Assembly: GCA_030372335.1 (NCBI GenBank)
Contig: JAUDCW010000013.1
Direction: 5' to 3' (one strand)
DNA from: JALCOL01 sp022649665
Lineage (GTDB): Bacteria; Bacillota; Bacilli; Lactobacillales; Enterococcaceae
Length of the DNA: 64,000 nucleotides
How positions within the stretch are numbered: the stretch's first letter is position 1; every line of letters begins with the position of its first letter. Position numbers and translations under genes: made by a program. Of this stretch, positions 51,823 through 60,594 are shown piece by piece. The notes below the pieces were generated by a model. That model made no database searches, was not told the DNA's origin, and saw only the letters and a list, made by a program, of their open reading frames with translations.

Positions 51823-54201
51823 TTAGCGGACCCAAGCTCCGCTGTTATTGAAGTAATACCAAGTTGGTCCAATTTGATACCAGCCAGTTTGCATTGAACC
51901 GCTCGTATTCAGGAAGTACCAAGTGCCGCCTAAATTGAGCCAGCCAGTATGCATCGCACCGCTATTTTCCAAATAGTACCAAGTGTTGCCAAGTTTCAGC
52001 CAGCCAGTTTGCATTGCGCCGCTCTTGTTCATGTAGTACCATGAGCCGCCGATATATTGCCAGCCGGTCGTCATTGAGCCGTAAGAATTCATGTAGTACC
52101 AAGTGCCGCCCACATTCACCCAACCGGTTTGCATTGCGCCGCTAGCGTTTAAATAGAACCAGTTGTTGTTGATGAACTGCCAACCAGTCTTCATCGCGCC
52201 GTCATTCGCTGCACCTAGATAGTACCAAGTGCCATTGATCGACTGCCAGCCAGACTTCATTGCGCCATCATTTGCTGCGCCCAAGTAGTACCACGCACCG
52301 TTGATCAATTGCCAACCAGTTTGCATGATGCCGCTTTCTGGATTCAAGTAGTAGTAAGTGCCATTCAAATCCAACCAGCCTTTTTGGCGTTCACTGTTTT
52401 TGTAGTAAACCCAGTTATCGCCGATTTGTGCCCAGCCATTTTCGATCGCTAAATGTTTGCGGCCTTCGACTTTGCCAGTCACATAGCCGGCTTCTGCTGT
52501 TTTATCGGTGATATAGTTGACGAATGTTTCCGTATCCGGATCCATTGCGCCGACCAAGTGTTTGCCTACGAAACCGCTGAAACCATCACCGCCGCCAAAC
52601 AAGAAGTCATTGATGACTACTTTATAAGTTTGGTCTGCTTTGATCGGGGTACCATCAGCTTTTTCCATGTAAGTTACGACATATTTTTGTTTGTCTTTGT
52701 CAGCGCCGGTATTTGCTTTGAAATCATAGCGCAAGCCGGAAATTTGCAAGAAGTAAAGATCATCATCATATTGCTGATTCAGCACATTTTCGATATCCTT
52801 GCCGGTCATATCGATGACTTGCATGATATTTCCGAATGGCTGAACGGCTTGTGCCGAGCCCCAAGTGATCTCAGCGTTCGATCCAACAGCCAAATCGGAA
52901 CGGATCCCGCCGTTGTTGGTCATTGCAAAGTCAGCATTCAAGCCGGCTTTTTTCGACATGTAGACTTGGCCGTCAGTGATCATATTGCCGACAGGTGATT
53001 CTTTTTGCACATTATCATTGACGTCGCGGGTGATCATGCCGTTTTTAGCATCTTCTGTTGTTGCTTTCCCGATTGACGCTTCAGTGATCGGTTTGATCAG
53101 ATCTTGTGCTTGTTTGACTGTTGCTGCTACCGCGGGATCTGGAGCAAGTGTTTTAGTCGGAGCAACTGGATTGACGGTTGCAGTTGGAACTGCGGTAAAG
53201 TCTTGTGTATCAGTGTCGACTTTTCCTTGAAGATCGATATAGCCGCGACCGTTAGAAGTCGATTCAACGTAACGGCGTTTGCCGTCAGTGCCGTTCGCAT
53301 ATTTATGGTTATGTCCGCCGAAGTAGACATCGACACTGTTTTGCGGATAAATTGCGTCCACTTTTTCCATAATTTTTTCGGAAGTATCGTCAGTCCAAGT
53401 ACCGTCATTTTTCGTTGCCATTGGTGTATGTGCTAACACCACGATGGCTTTGACGCCTTCTTTTTCTTGCAATTCTTTCGAGTATTTTGCGATCGTTTCC
53501 GATTCATTTAAAAAGTTGAAGTCTTTGATATGGTCTTTCAATACAAGATTTGGGATTTCAGTCGTTACGATCCCGATGTAGCCGACTTTTACTCCGCCGA
53601 TTTCTTTGACTGTGTAAGGTTTGAAGCCTTCAGGGATCGAGCCATCTGATTTGTTGACGACGTTAGCGACCACGATATCCATTTTCGATTTCTCTTGCGG
53701 ATAGTTATCTAAGATTTTTTGGATGTTTTCCGGAAATTGATCAGGAGCCGGTTTTACACCATCAAGAATTCGTTTATATTCAGGCAAGCCTTCATCAAAT
53801 TCATGATTTCCCAGAGTTCCGACAGTGAAATTCATTTCATTTAAAACGTTGATCGTCGGTTCATCTTGCAGCAGGCCTGAACTTGCCGGGGAAGCTCCGA
53901 CCATGTCGCCGGCTTGCACGCGGATTGTTTTGCCGTCCGCATTTGCAGCTTCAAAGTCGGATTGTGCTTTGTTCAAATAGGCGGCCAGCATTGCGGCTCC
54001 TCCGCTATTCGCCGTTTTCTTGCCGTCTCCATCATAGAAACTGCCTGGATTGTCCAACGCACCATGAAAATCATTGATGCCGAGCATTTGAACTGGTACT
54101 TGCGCTGCATCTGCTTCCGGCGTGTCCAGTGCGATGCTTAGCCCAAGACCGGCTGCAACCGCCAGAACGGCAGATGAAAGATACAAATGTTGTTTCTTCA
54201 T
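51823..54201 (-). CDS. Secreted 5'-nucleotidase (UshA family) with choline-binding-type repeats
   Basis: The 792-residue protein has a signal peptide ending near residue 33 (ADAA). The metallophosphatase domain has metal motifs GINDFHG, QAGDMVGASP, TLGNHEFDEG, VVLAHTP and GGHNHKY. The 5'-nucleotidase C-domain has MTNNGGIRSDL and GGGDGFSGF. Ten repeats of ~20-22 residues fill 587-792. It should dephosphorylate extracellular nucleotides to nucleosides. It is the upstream neighbour of the nuclease, with the same anchor type and strand, suggesting joint action on released DNA. AGGAGG precedes the ATG. Confidence 0.88.
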   Translation of the reverse strand: MKKQHLYLSSAVLAVAAGLGLSIALDTPEADAAQVPVQMLGINDFHGALDNPGSFYDGDGKKTANSGGAAMLAAYLNKAQSDFEAANADGKTIRVQAGDMVGASPASSGLLQDEPTINVLNEMNFTVGTLGNHEFDEGLPEYKRILDGVKPAPDQFPENIQKILDNYPQEKSKMDIVVANVVNKSDGSIPEGFKPYTVKEIGGVKVGYIGIVTTEIPNLVLKDHIKDFNFLNESETIAKYSKELQEKEGVKAIVVLAHTPMATKNDGTWTDDTSEKIMEKVDAIYPQNSVDVYFGGHNHKYANGTDGKRRYVESTSNGRGYIDLQGKVDTDTQDFTAVPTATVNPVAPTKTLAPDPAVAATVKQAQDLIKPITEASIGKATTEDAKNGMITRDVNDNVQKESPVGNMITDGQVYMSKKAGLNADFAMTNNGGIRSDLAVGSNAEITWGSAQAVQPFGNIMQVIDMTGKDIENVLNQQYDDDLYFLQISGLRYDFKANTGADKDKQKYVVTYMEKADGTPIKADQTYKVVINDFLFGGGDGFSGFVGKHLVGAMDPDTETFVNYITDKTAEAGYVTGKVEGRKHLAIENGWAQIGDNWVYYKNSERQKGWLDLNGTYYYLNPESGIMQTGWQLINGAWYYLGAANDGAMKSGWQSINGTWYYLGAANDGAMKTGWQFINNNWFYLNASGAMQTGWVNVGGTWYYMNSYGSMTTGWQYIGGSWYYMNKSGAMQTGWLKLGNTWYYLENSGAMHTGWLNLGGTWYFLNTSGSMQTGWYQIGPTWYYFNNSGAWVR
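51826..52443 (-). repeat. Array of 10 choline-binding-type repeats (nucleotidase C-terminus)
   Basis: Ten units of 60-66 bp encode GW/WYY repeats. Two adjacent units have a duplicated LGAANDGAMK variant. Units such as TGWLNLGGTWYFLN are very close to units of the nuclease array, showing common descent. Confidence 0.88.
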
Positions 54202-54446
54202 CAGTCAAACTCCTCCTGTGTTTTATTATTAAATTCCTGATAAATTAGAAAAAAAATAAAACATTGTTCATATTATCAGAAAGTTTAATCCATTTTGAAA
54301 AACTGCCAATCATCAAAATATCTGTAAAGCGCTAACAATCTTATCATTTACAGAAATCTTAACAATTTATTCACTAAAATACAACATTATTGAAATTAAA
54401 ATACGGTGAGAAATAACTCAGCAAAATCCTTTTTTGCGCGGGTCGA
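54202..54446. other. AT-rich intergenic region upstream of the nucleotidase gene
   Basis: The 321-bp divergent gap to rsmG (54202-54522) holds no gene. CTGTAAA (54322-54328) and TTTACAG (54347-54353) form a spaced dyad around AGCGCTAACA, which resembles but does not fit the register of a catabolite-response element. Confidence 0.5.
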
Positions 54447-54475
54447 TTGCAATCAGCCGCAAAATCGAGTAAAGT
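54447..54475 (+). promoter_or_regulatory. Predicted rsmG-parA-parB promoter
   Basis: TTGCAA (54447-54452), a 17-bp spacer and TAAAGT (54470-54475) would start transcription just before the inverted repeat at 54486-54507. Confidence 0.45.
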
Positions 54476-54485
54476 AGAAGCAGTC

Positions 54486-54507
54486 TGTGAAACAATTATG
54501 TTTCACA
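54486..54507. promoter_or_regulatory. Inverted repeat of parS half-sites in reversed order, upstream of rsmG
   Basis: TGTGAAACA (54486-54494), spacer ATTA and TGTTTCACA (54499-54507) form a perfect dyad. The two halves GTGAAACA and TGTTTCAC are exactly the halves of parS, but swapped so that they face outward. It lies between the predicted -10 and the GAGGAGG ribosome site. Confidence 0.65.
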
Positions 54508-54522
54508 AGAGGAGGATCTGCA

Positions 54523-55230
54523 ATGGAGAGCTTTTCCGAAGCATTAGAAAAACATCATATTTTATTAAATTCTCATCAAAAAGAACAATTTGAAATATAT
54601 TATCAGCTGCTGATCGAATGGAATGAAAAAATGAACCTGACGGCGATCACGGATCGCGATGAAGTTTATCTCAAACATTTTTATGATTCGCTGGCGCCGC
54701 TGTTTTTTACCGAATTCCCGCAAAATGCGCGGATCTGTGATGTCGGCGCTGGTGCCGGGTTTCCGAGTTTGCCGCTGAAAATCATTCGTCCCGATCTTAA
54801 AATTTCGATCGTCGATTCGCTTAACAAAAGAATTATATTTTTGAGCGAATTGATCAAAAAGCTGAATATGGCCGATGTGGCGCTGTATCACGAGCGTGCG
54901 GAGATTTTCGCTCAGCTGCCGGAACAGCGTGAAGGATATGATTTCGTGACTGCCCGTGCGGTCGCGCGTTTGAACGTCTTGGCGGAGTTGTGTCTGCCGC
55001 TGGTCAAAGTCGGCGGGAGTTTCATCGCGCTGAAAGCCAGCAAAGCCAAAGAAGAGCTGGTAGACGCTGAAAAAGCACTCAAAATATTGGGCGGTGAAGT
55101 CGCAAGTGTCAAAGAATGGAATTTGCCGGACAGCGAAGATCCGCGGACATTGATCATCATCAAAAAAATCAAAAAGACACCGCAGAAATATCCGCGCAAG
55201 GCGGGAACGCCGAATCGCAAACCATTGTAA
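54523..55230 (+). CDS. rsmG: 16S rRNA (guanine527-N7)-methyltransferase RsmG
   Basis: The 235-residue SAM-dependent methyltransferase has NLTAITDRDEVYLKHFYDSL, the SAM loop DVGAGAGFPSLPLKI and VTARAVARLNVLAEL. It methylates G527 of 16S rRNA. The ATG at 54523 follows GAGGAGG; an upstream in-frame ATG lies inside the inverted repeat. It is the first gene of the par operon, 13 bp before parA. Confidence 0.95.
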   Translation: MESFSEALEKHHILLNSHQKEQFEIYYQLLIEWNEKMNLTAITDRDEVYLKHFYDSLAPLFFTEFPQNARICDVGAGAGFPSLPLKIIRPDLKISIVDSLNKRIIFLSELIKKLNMADVALYHERAEIFAQLPEQREGYDFVTARAVARLNVLAELCLPLVKVGGSFIALKASKAKEELVDAEKALKILGGEVASVKEWNLPDSEDPRTLIIIKKIKKTPQKYPRKAGTPNRKPL

Positions 55231-55243
55231 AAGGGGGAGAAGG

Positions 55244-56011
55244 ATGACAAAAGTCATTTCGATCGCCAATCAAAAAGGCGGAGTCGGCAAAACAACGACA
55301 ACAGTCGATCTGGCTGCTGCTTTAGCCGAACTTAAAAAAGAGATTTTGATCATTGATATGGATGCTCAAGGGAACGCGACCAGCGGACTCGGGATCCAAA
55401 AAAATAAAGTAAAGCAAGATATTTATGATGTCCTCGTAAGCGAAGTCCCGTTGGCGCACACGATTTTGCCGACCAGTGCAAAAGGGGTCGCGATCGTCCC
55501 GGCAACGCTTCGATTAGCGGGCGCCGAAATCGAGCTGACGACCATGATGGCTAGAGAATCGCGCTTGAAAACAGCGCTCAAAAAGGGGAAGGAAAAATAC
55601 GATTATGTTTTGATCGATTGTCCGCCATCGCTTGGGCATTTGACGATCAACGCATTTACCGCCAGCGACGCGATCTTGATCCCGGTCCAAAGCGAATACT
55701 ATGCATTAGAAGGGTTGAGCCAGCTTTTGAATACGGTCCACTTGGTCCAAAAGCACTTTAATCCTGATCTGGGCATCGAAGGCGTATTATTGACGATGTA
55801 TGATGCGCGGACGAATTTAGGAGCCGAGGTCAACGAAGAGGTGCGGAAGTATTTTCAAGAACAGGTATTTAATGTCGTGATCCCGCGCAATATCAAATTG
55901 TCCGAAGCACCGAGCCACGGTTTGTCAGTCTTGGATTATGCGCCGTCTTCCAAAGGTGCCCAAGCTTACCGCAAATTGGCAGAGGAAGTGATCGCACGCG
56001 ATGAAGAATAA
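55244..56011 (+). CDS. parA: Chromosome partitioning ATPase ParA (Soj)
   Basis: The 255-residue ATPase has the deviant Walker A KGGVGKTTTTVDLAAAL and DMDAQGNATSGLG, with DCPPSLG as Walker B. It acts with ParB on parS near the origin and affects DnaA activity in relatives. AGGGGGAGAAGG precedes the ATG. It overlaps parB by 11 bp. Confidence 0.95.
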   Translation: MTKVISIANQKGGVGKTTTTVDLAAALAELKKEILIIDMDAQGNATSGLGIQKNKVKQDIYDVLVSEVPLAHTILPTSAKGVAIVPATLRLAGAEIELTTMMARESRLKTALKKGKEKYDYVLIDCPPSLGHLTINAFTASDAILIPVQSEYYALEGLSQLLNTVHLVQKHFNPDLGIEGVLLTMYDARTNLGAEVNEEVRKYFQEQVFNVVIPRNIKLSEAPSHGLSVLDYAPSSKGAQAYRKLAEEVIARDEE

Positions 56012-56912
56012 AAGTTTAGGTCGCGGGATGGACGCGCTTTTCAAAGATCTGAATTATTTAGAAACCGAAGCAAAAAGTACCGAAGCGCAGATTTCTGAGA
56101 TCGACCTGCGCGATTTGCGGCCGAACCCGTATCAGCCGCGGCAAGTCTTTGATGAAGAAAAAATCGCTGAGCTTGCAAAATCGATTCGGCAATCAGGCGT
56201 TTTCCAGCCGATCATCGTGCGCAAATCAAAGATCAAAGGATATGACATCATTGCCGGGGAACGTCGATTCCGCGCCTCGAAACTGGCTGAAAAAGAAACG
56301 ATCCCGGCGATCGTGCGCGACATGGATGACGTCGGGATGATGCAAGTCGCCGTTTTGGAGAATCTGCAGCGGGAAGACCTTTCGCCGCTCGAAGAGGCTG
56401 AAGCGTATCAAATGCTGATGAAAAATCTTGGGCTGACGCAAGCCGAACTCTCGGAAAAATTAGGAAAAAGCCGTTCTTATATCGCGAACTATCTGCGGCT
56501 TTTGACGCTGCCGGCGATCGTCAAACAGGAAGTTCAAAAAAACAATCTGTCGATGGGACAAGCGCGCACGCTTTTAGGATTAAAAACTGAAAAAACGATG
56601 CTGAAGCTGGCTAACCGCGCGATCAAAGAAAGTTTGACCGTGCGGCAGATCGAAAAGCTGGTCGCCGAAGAAAACAAACGCCAGCAGAAAAAACAGCAAA
56701 AAACGCGAAAAGCGTTGCCGCCTGAAGAGATCTTTTATCAAGCGATCGCGGCACAGCTGAGTGAAGAGCTGCAGGCGCCGGTCAAGATCCAGCGCCAAAA
56801 AAATAAAGGAAAAATCGAGATCGACTATGCTTCAGAAGAAGAGTTAACCAAAATTTTGGATCGGCTGCATTTTTCTTTGGACAAAGGAGGAAGCCCGCTT
56901 GAAAAATTATGA
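56001..56912 (+). CDS. parB: Chromosome partitioning protein ParB (Spo0J)
   Basis: The 303-residue CTP-dependent clamp has LRPNPYQPRQVF, the CTP-binding motif AGERRFRAS, an HTH (LTQAELSEKLGKSRSYIANYLRLL) and a C-terminal dimer domain. The partner site is the perfect parS at 10334-10349. No second ParB/Noc homologue is seen in the window. Confidence 0.95.
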   Translation: MKNKSLGRGMDALFKDLNYLETEAKSTEAQISEIDLRDLRPNPYQPRQVFDEEKIAELAKSIRQSGVFQPIIVRKSKIKGYDIIAGERRFRASKLAEKETIPAIVRDMDDVGMMQVAVLENLQREDLSPLEEAEAYQMLMKNLGLTQAELSEKLGKSRSYIANYLRLLTLPAIVKQEVQKNNLSMGQARTLLGLKTEKTMLKLANRAIKESLTVRQIEKLVAEENKRQQKKQQKTRKALPPEEIFYQAIAAQLSEELQAPVKIQRQKNKGKIEIDYASEEELTKILDRLHFSLDKGGSPLEKL

Positions 56913-57090
56913 ACTGCATGACTTGGTCGAAATGAAAAAGCCGCATGCTTGCCAAGCGAATTGCTGGGAGATCATTCGAATGGGCGCAGATATAAAAATT
57001 CGTTGCACGAAATGCCAGCATATTGTTATGATGACTAGGAGAGATTTTGAAAAAAGGTTGAAAAAGATTCTACCGAAAAATTCAGATTAA
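56899..57090 (+). CDS. DUF951 family protein
   Basis: The 63-residue protein begins at TTG, with AAAGGAGG upstream, and overlaps parB by 14 bp. It has KKPHACQANCWEI and CTKCQH; the cysteines may bind metal. The family is conserved between parB and ychF in Firmicutes; its function is unknown, perhaps nucleic-acid binding. Confidence 0.85.
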   Translation: MKNYELHDLVEMKKPHACQANCWEIIRMGADIKIRCTKCQHIVMMTRRDFEKRLKKILPKNSD

Positions 57091-57104
57091 GGAAGCGTGA
57101 AAAA

Positions 57105-58205
57105 ATGTCTTTAACAGCAGGAATCGTCGGTTTGCCGAATGTCGGCAAATCAACTTTGTTCAACGCAATCACCAAAGCCGGGGCCGAAGCAGCCAACTAT
57201 CCATTTGCCACGATCGATCCCAATGTCGGGATGGTCGAAGTACCTGATTGGCGCCTGGACCGTTTGACAGAACTTGTTCACCCGAAAAAAACCGTACCGA
57301 CTACTTTTGAGTTTACGGATATCGCCGGGATCGTCAAAGGGGCGAGCAAGGGGGAAGGATTGGGCAACCAATTTTTGAGTCATATCCGCAACGTCGATGC
57401 GATCTGCCACGTCGTCCGCTGTTTTGATGATGCGAATATCACGCATGTCGAAGGCCGGATCGATCCGGTCGCTGATATCGATACGATCAATTTGGAACTG
57501 GTGCTGGCCGACTTGGAGTCCGTCGAGCGCCGCTACAGCCGTGTTGAAAAAATCGCGAAGACGAAAGACAAAGAAGCACTGGCAGAGTTTGAAGTGCTGA
57601 AAATCATCAAACCAGCATTGGAAGAAGGCAAATCGGTCCGCAGTCTCGAGTTTGACGAGGATCAGAAAAAAATCGTCAAAGGCTTGTTTTTGCTGACTGC
57701 CAAACCAGTTTTGTATGTTGCTAATATCGCGGAGGAAGATGCGAGCGATCCGGAGAAAAATCACTACGTTCAAGAAGTCAAAGCATATGCTGCGGATGAA
57801 AAAGCGGAAGTGATCGCGATCTGCGCCGAAGCGGAAGAAGAGATCGCTGAGCTCGATGACGCCGATAAGGCTGAATTTTTGGAAGCGATGGGCATCAAAG
57901 AATCCGGTTTGGATCAATTGATCCGTGCAGCTTATAAATTGTTGGGGCTCGCTACATTCTTCACGGCGGGTGAAAAAGAAGTCCGTGCTTGGACGTTCAA
58001 ACTGGGCATGAAAGCGCCGCAATGCGCCGGCGTGATTCATACAGATTTTGAACGCGGCTTTATCCGGGCGGAAACGATCTCGTTTGCTGATTTTGATCAC
58101 TACGGCTCGATGCAGGCCGCACGGGAAGCCGGCCGGATGCGTTCGGAAGGAAAAGAATACGTAGTCGAAGACGGCGATGTAATGCTGTTCCGCTTCAACG
58201 TGTAG
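57105..58205 (+). CDS. ychF: Redox-regulated ATPase YchF (Obg family)
   Basis: The 366-residue P-loop protein has GLPNVGKSTLFNAIT, ANYPFATIDPNVG, DIAGIVKGASKGEGLGNQFL and a C-terminal TGS domain (TFKLGMKAPQCAGVIHTDFERGFIRAE). YchF/OLA1 prefers ATP to GTP and associates with ribosomes. It is 14 bp after the DUF951 gene. Confidence 0.95.
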   Translation: MSLTAGIVGLPNVGKSTLFNAITKAGAEAANYPFATIDPNVGMVEVPDWRLDRLTELVHPKKTVPTTFEFTDIAGIVKGASKGEGLGNQFLSHIRNVDAICHVVRCFDDANITHVEGRIDPVADIDTINLELVLADLESVERRYSRVEKIAKTKDKEALAEFEVLKIIKPALEEGKSVRSLEFDEDQKKIVKGLFLLTAKPVLYVANIAEEDASDPEKNHYVQEVKAYAADEKAEVIAICAEAEEEIAELDDADKAEFLEAMGIKESGLDQLIRAAYKLLGLATFFTAGEKEVRAWTFKLGMKAPQCAGVIHTDFERGFIRAETISFADFDHYGSMQAAREAGRMRSEGKEYVVEDGDVMLFRFNV

Positions 58206-58256
58206 TTTACCGGCAGAATATCGGGGACGAATGAGGAGAATATTGGAGGGAAACCG

Positions 58257-58943
58257 TTGGAAACAGAAGAAAAGACCGATTATCGCGCGCTGAATCAAAC
58301 GTTGGAAAAACAATTGACGAAACGGAACGAACAATATATTTTTGATCTGCGGAAAAATTTGACAGCAGCGAATTTCGATGATGAAAAAATTGAAAAAGAA
58401 TTAAACGAGATCATGAATCAAATGATCAATGGGCAAAAAAATGGTCAAACAGCGCGGCAGCTTTATGGCACCGTCCAAGAAAAAGCAACGGAGATCATTG
58501 AACGTCCGGAGATCATTCCGCCGGCGAAGCCTTGGCAATATTGGCTGGACAACTCCTTGCTGCTTTTGGCAGTGTTAGGGGCAATGCTCGGATTTGTTTC
58601 GCTGATCGGCAAAAACAAAACGCAGGGGACTGGACTTTTAACACTTTTAGTTGCGGCTTTTGCGGGGGGCTTGATTTTCTACCTGTTGTATCAAATGATC
58701 TATCAATACGAACAACCGGGTGCTGATCGCTCGAAAAAACCGAAAATGTGGAAGTCGATTTTGATTTTGACGCTGGGGACAATCGTTTGGATCATTCTTT
58801 ACGGATCAACGATGTATTTGCCGCAAGCCTTGAATCCGGTCATCGATCCGGTGATCCAGATCGCGATCGGAGCAGCAGCCTTCGGGTTGCGCTATCTCTT
58901 AAAACGGAAATACCACATCACCGGCAACTTGATGCGGCGGTAA
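58257..58943 (+). CDS. DUF1129 membrane protein
   Basis: The 228-residue protein starts at TTG, with TTGGAGGG upstream. The N-terminal 95 residues are soluble and helical (YIFDLRKNLTAANFDDEKIEKELNEI-type repeats). Four hydrophobic segments follow, at about 97-118, 123-145, 163-183 and 190-208, with a basic tail. It belongs to DUF1129, conserved after ychF in enterococci; function unknown. Confidence 0.85.
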   Translation: METEEKTDYRALNQTLEKQLTKRNEQYIFDLRKNLTAANFDDEKIEKELNEIMNQMINGQKNGQTARQLYGTVQEKATEIIERPEIIPPAKPWQYWLDNSLLLLAVLGAMLGFVSLIGKNKTQGTGLLTLLVAAFAGGLIFYLLYQMIYQYEQPGADRSKKPKMWKSILILTLGTIVWIILYGSTMYLPQALNPVIDPVIQIAIGAAAFGLRYLLKRKYHITGNLMRR

Positions 58944-58950
58944 AAAAGCA

Positions 58951-59001
58951 AAAGAAGATATTGAAAATCGAAAAAACGATTTTCAATGTCTTCTTTTTTA
59001 T
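58951..59001. terminator. Bidirectional terminator between DUF1129 gene and serS
   Basis: AAAGAAGATATTGAAAATCG (58951-58970) pairs with 58977-58996 with one mismatch, loop of six A. A and T runs suit both strands. Confidence 0.88.
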
Positions 59002-59013
59002 TTTAAAAACAAA

Positions 59014-60288
59014 TTATTTGGTGATTTTTTTCACGCCGCCCATATAAGGGACGAGCGCTTCCGGGATCGTGACCGAGCCGTCTTCATTTTGATAATTTTC
59101 AAGAACAGCAGCAACGGTCCGGCCGACTGCCAACCCGGAACCGTTCAATGTGTGGACAAAATGAACTTTTCCGTCAGCATCGCGGAAACGGATCTTGGCG
59201 CGGCGTGCTTGAAAATCTTCGCAGTTTGAGCAGCTGCTGATTTCGCGGTATGTCTCTTGGGCGGGGATCCAAACTTCCAAATCATGTGTTTTCGCTGCCG
59301 AAAAGCCCATGTCGCCAGTGGAAAGTGTAATGACGCGGTACGGCAGACCTAGACCTTGCAAGATCGCTTCAGCATTGCCGACCATTTTTTTCAATTCTTC
59401 ATACGAGTGGTCCGGGTGAGAGAATTTGACCATTTCGACTTTATTGAACTGGTGAAGCCGAATCAAGCCGCGCGTATCACGCCCGGCACTGCCGGCCTCA
59501 GAGCGGAAAGAAGGAGAAAGTGCGGTAAAGTAGATCGGCAGCTCTTCTTCGCTCAAGATCTCGTTAGCATAGTAATTCGTCAGCGGCACTTCAGCGGTCG
59601 GGATCAGTGTCAGCGGCTGCCCAGTGATTTGAAAGACATCTTCTTTGAATTTTGGGAATTGCCCCGTACCGAACATTGCTTGATCATTGACCAAATACGG
59701 CGGAATGATTTCGGTGTAGCCTTGTTCGTTGACGTGCATATCGAGCATATAGTTGTAAAGCGCGCGCTCCAAGCGTGCTCCGAGTCCTTTGTAATACAAG
59801 AAACGGCTCCCGGAAACTTTGGCGCCTCTTTCAAAATCGAGGATTCCCAAATTTTCACCGATTTCCCAGTGCGGTTTCGGCTCAAACGCAAATTCAGGAA
59901 GATCGCCGACGCGGTAATCTTCGACATTAGAATCTTCGTCTGGCCCGACTGGCACATCTTCGTGCGGCAGATTCGGCAAACGAACCGCGATCTCATTCAT
60001 TTTGTCTTCGATTTGACCGAGCTCTTCATCGAGCACTTTGATTTCTTCGCCGACTTCTTTCATCGCGGCGATTTCAGCTGAAGCCGCTTTTTTTTCACGT
60101 TTCAACTGTGCGATCTCTTGCGAAGCATCGTTGCGTTTCTTTTTCAATTGTTCGGTTTTGACTAAAAGATCACGGCGCTGTTCATCGAGCATTTTAAAGT
60201 CGAGCAGTGTTTCGGATTTTACTCCGCGGGTCTCCAGTTTCTTTTTGACTTCATCAAAGTTTTGACGAATCATTTTTACATCTAACAT
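59014..60288 (-). CDS. serS: Seryl-tRNA synthetase
   Basis: The 424-residue class II synthetase has an N-terminal coiled-coil arm (MLDVKMIRQNFDEVKKKLETRG through ~110), which grips the tRNA long arm. Motif 2 (SPSFRSEAGSAGRDTRGLIRLHQFNKVE) and motif 3 (LNGSGLAVGRTVAAVLEN) follow. It is preceded by a T-box leader, so uncharged tRNA-Ser should raise its expression. Confidence 0.96.
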   Translation of the reverse strand: MLDVKMIRQNFDEVKKKLETRGVKSETLLDFKMLDEQRRDLLVKTEQLKKKRNDASQEIAQLKREKKAASAEIAAMKEVGEEIKVLDEELGQIEDKMNEIAVRLPNLPHEDVPVGPDEDSNVEDYRVGDLPEFAFEPKPHWEIGENLGILDFERGAKVSGSRFLYYKGLGARLERALYNYMLDMHVNEQGYTEIIPPYLVNDQAMFGTGQFPKFKEDVFQITGQPLTLIPTAEVPLTNYYANEILSEEELPIYFTALSPSFRSEAGSAGRDTRGLIRLHQFNKVEMVKFSHPDHSYEELKKMVGNAEAILQGLGLPYRVITLSTGDMGFSAAKTHDLEVWIPAQETYREISSCSNCEDFQARRAKIRFRDADGKVHFVHTLNGSGLAVGRTVAAVLENYQNEDGSVTIPEALVPYMGGVKKITK

Positions 60289-60312
60289 GGATGATTCTCC
60301 TCCTTTTGTAAT

Positions 60313-60551
60313 AAAAAAACTCTTCCATCCAGCTCAAAATCAGCTTGGGACGAAAGAGTTAAATCGCGGTGCCACCCAAGTTCAGCCTATTCAAAGACTG
60401 CCCTTGCGATTCCAGTAACGCGGAAAGGGACGGATGACTTCGCGTATGGCTTAACGTCATCGATAGTTGAGGGGGATTCAAAAAAATCTTTTGCCGGCTT
60501 TCACCTGCCGCCGGCTCGCTGTAAGAAAGATTTGATCTACTATTCCTCACT
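60313..60551 (-). promoter_or_regulatory. T-box riboswitch controlling serS (UCC serine specifier)
   Basis: On the minus strand the T-box sequence TGGGTGGCACCGCG (60365-60378) lies just before a terminator (AACTCTT/AAGAGTT stem, then seven T; 60313-60360). Upstream, AAATCTTT/AAAGATTT builds stem I, with the AGTA side of the specifier loop. GAA then UCC (60474-60476) stands at the specifier position, a serine codon. The identity fits the downstream gene. Confidence 0.9.
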
Positions 60552-60557
60552 GTGTAA

Positions 60558-60586
60558 ATCATAATCAACTTGAAAATATTTGTCAA
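60558..60586 (-). promoter_or_regulatory. Predicted serS promoter
   Basis: On the minus strand a consensus TTGACA (60581-60586), a 17-bp spacer and TATGAT (60558-60563) sit just ahead of the T-box leader. Confidence 0.8.
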
Positions 60587-60594
60587 CGGAGAAA

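Noticed and set aside
54321..54353. Catabolite-response element TGTAAAGCGCTAACA upstream of the nucleotidase gene
   Set aside because: Relative to the central CG the conserved TG and CA are one base out of register, so it does not fit the cre consensus.
54565..55269. Open frame of 234 codons on the minus strand opposite rsmG
   Set aside because: Antisense shadow of rsmG, which has all its motifs and a good ribosome site.
57150..58334. Long open frame (394 codons) on the minus strand opposite ychF
   Set aside because: It mirrors the codon pattern of ychF, has no ribosome site and no recognisable domain; ychF itself is unambiguous.
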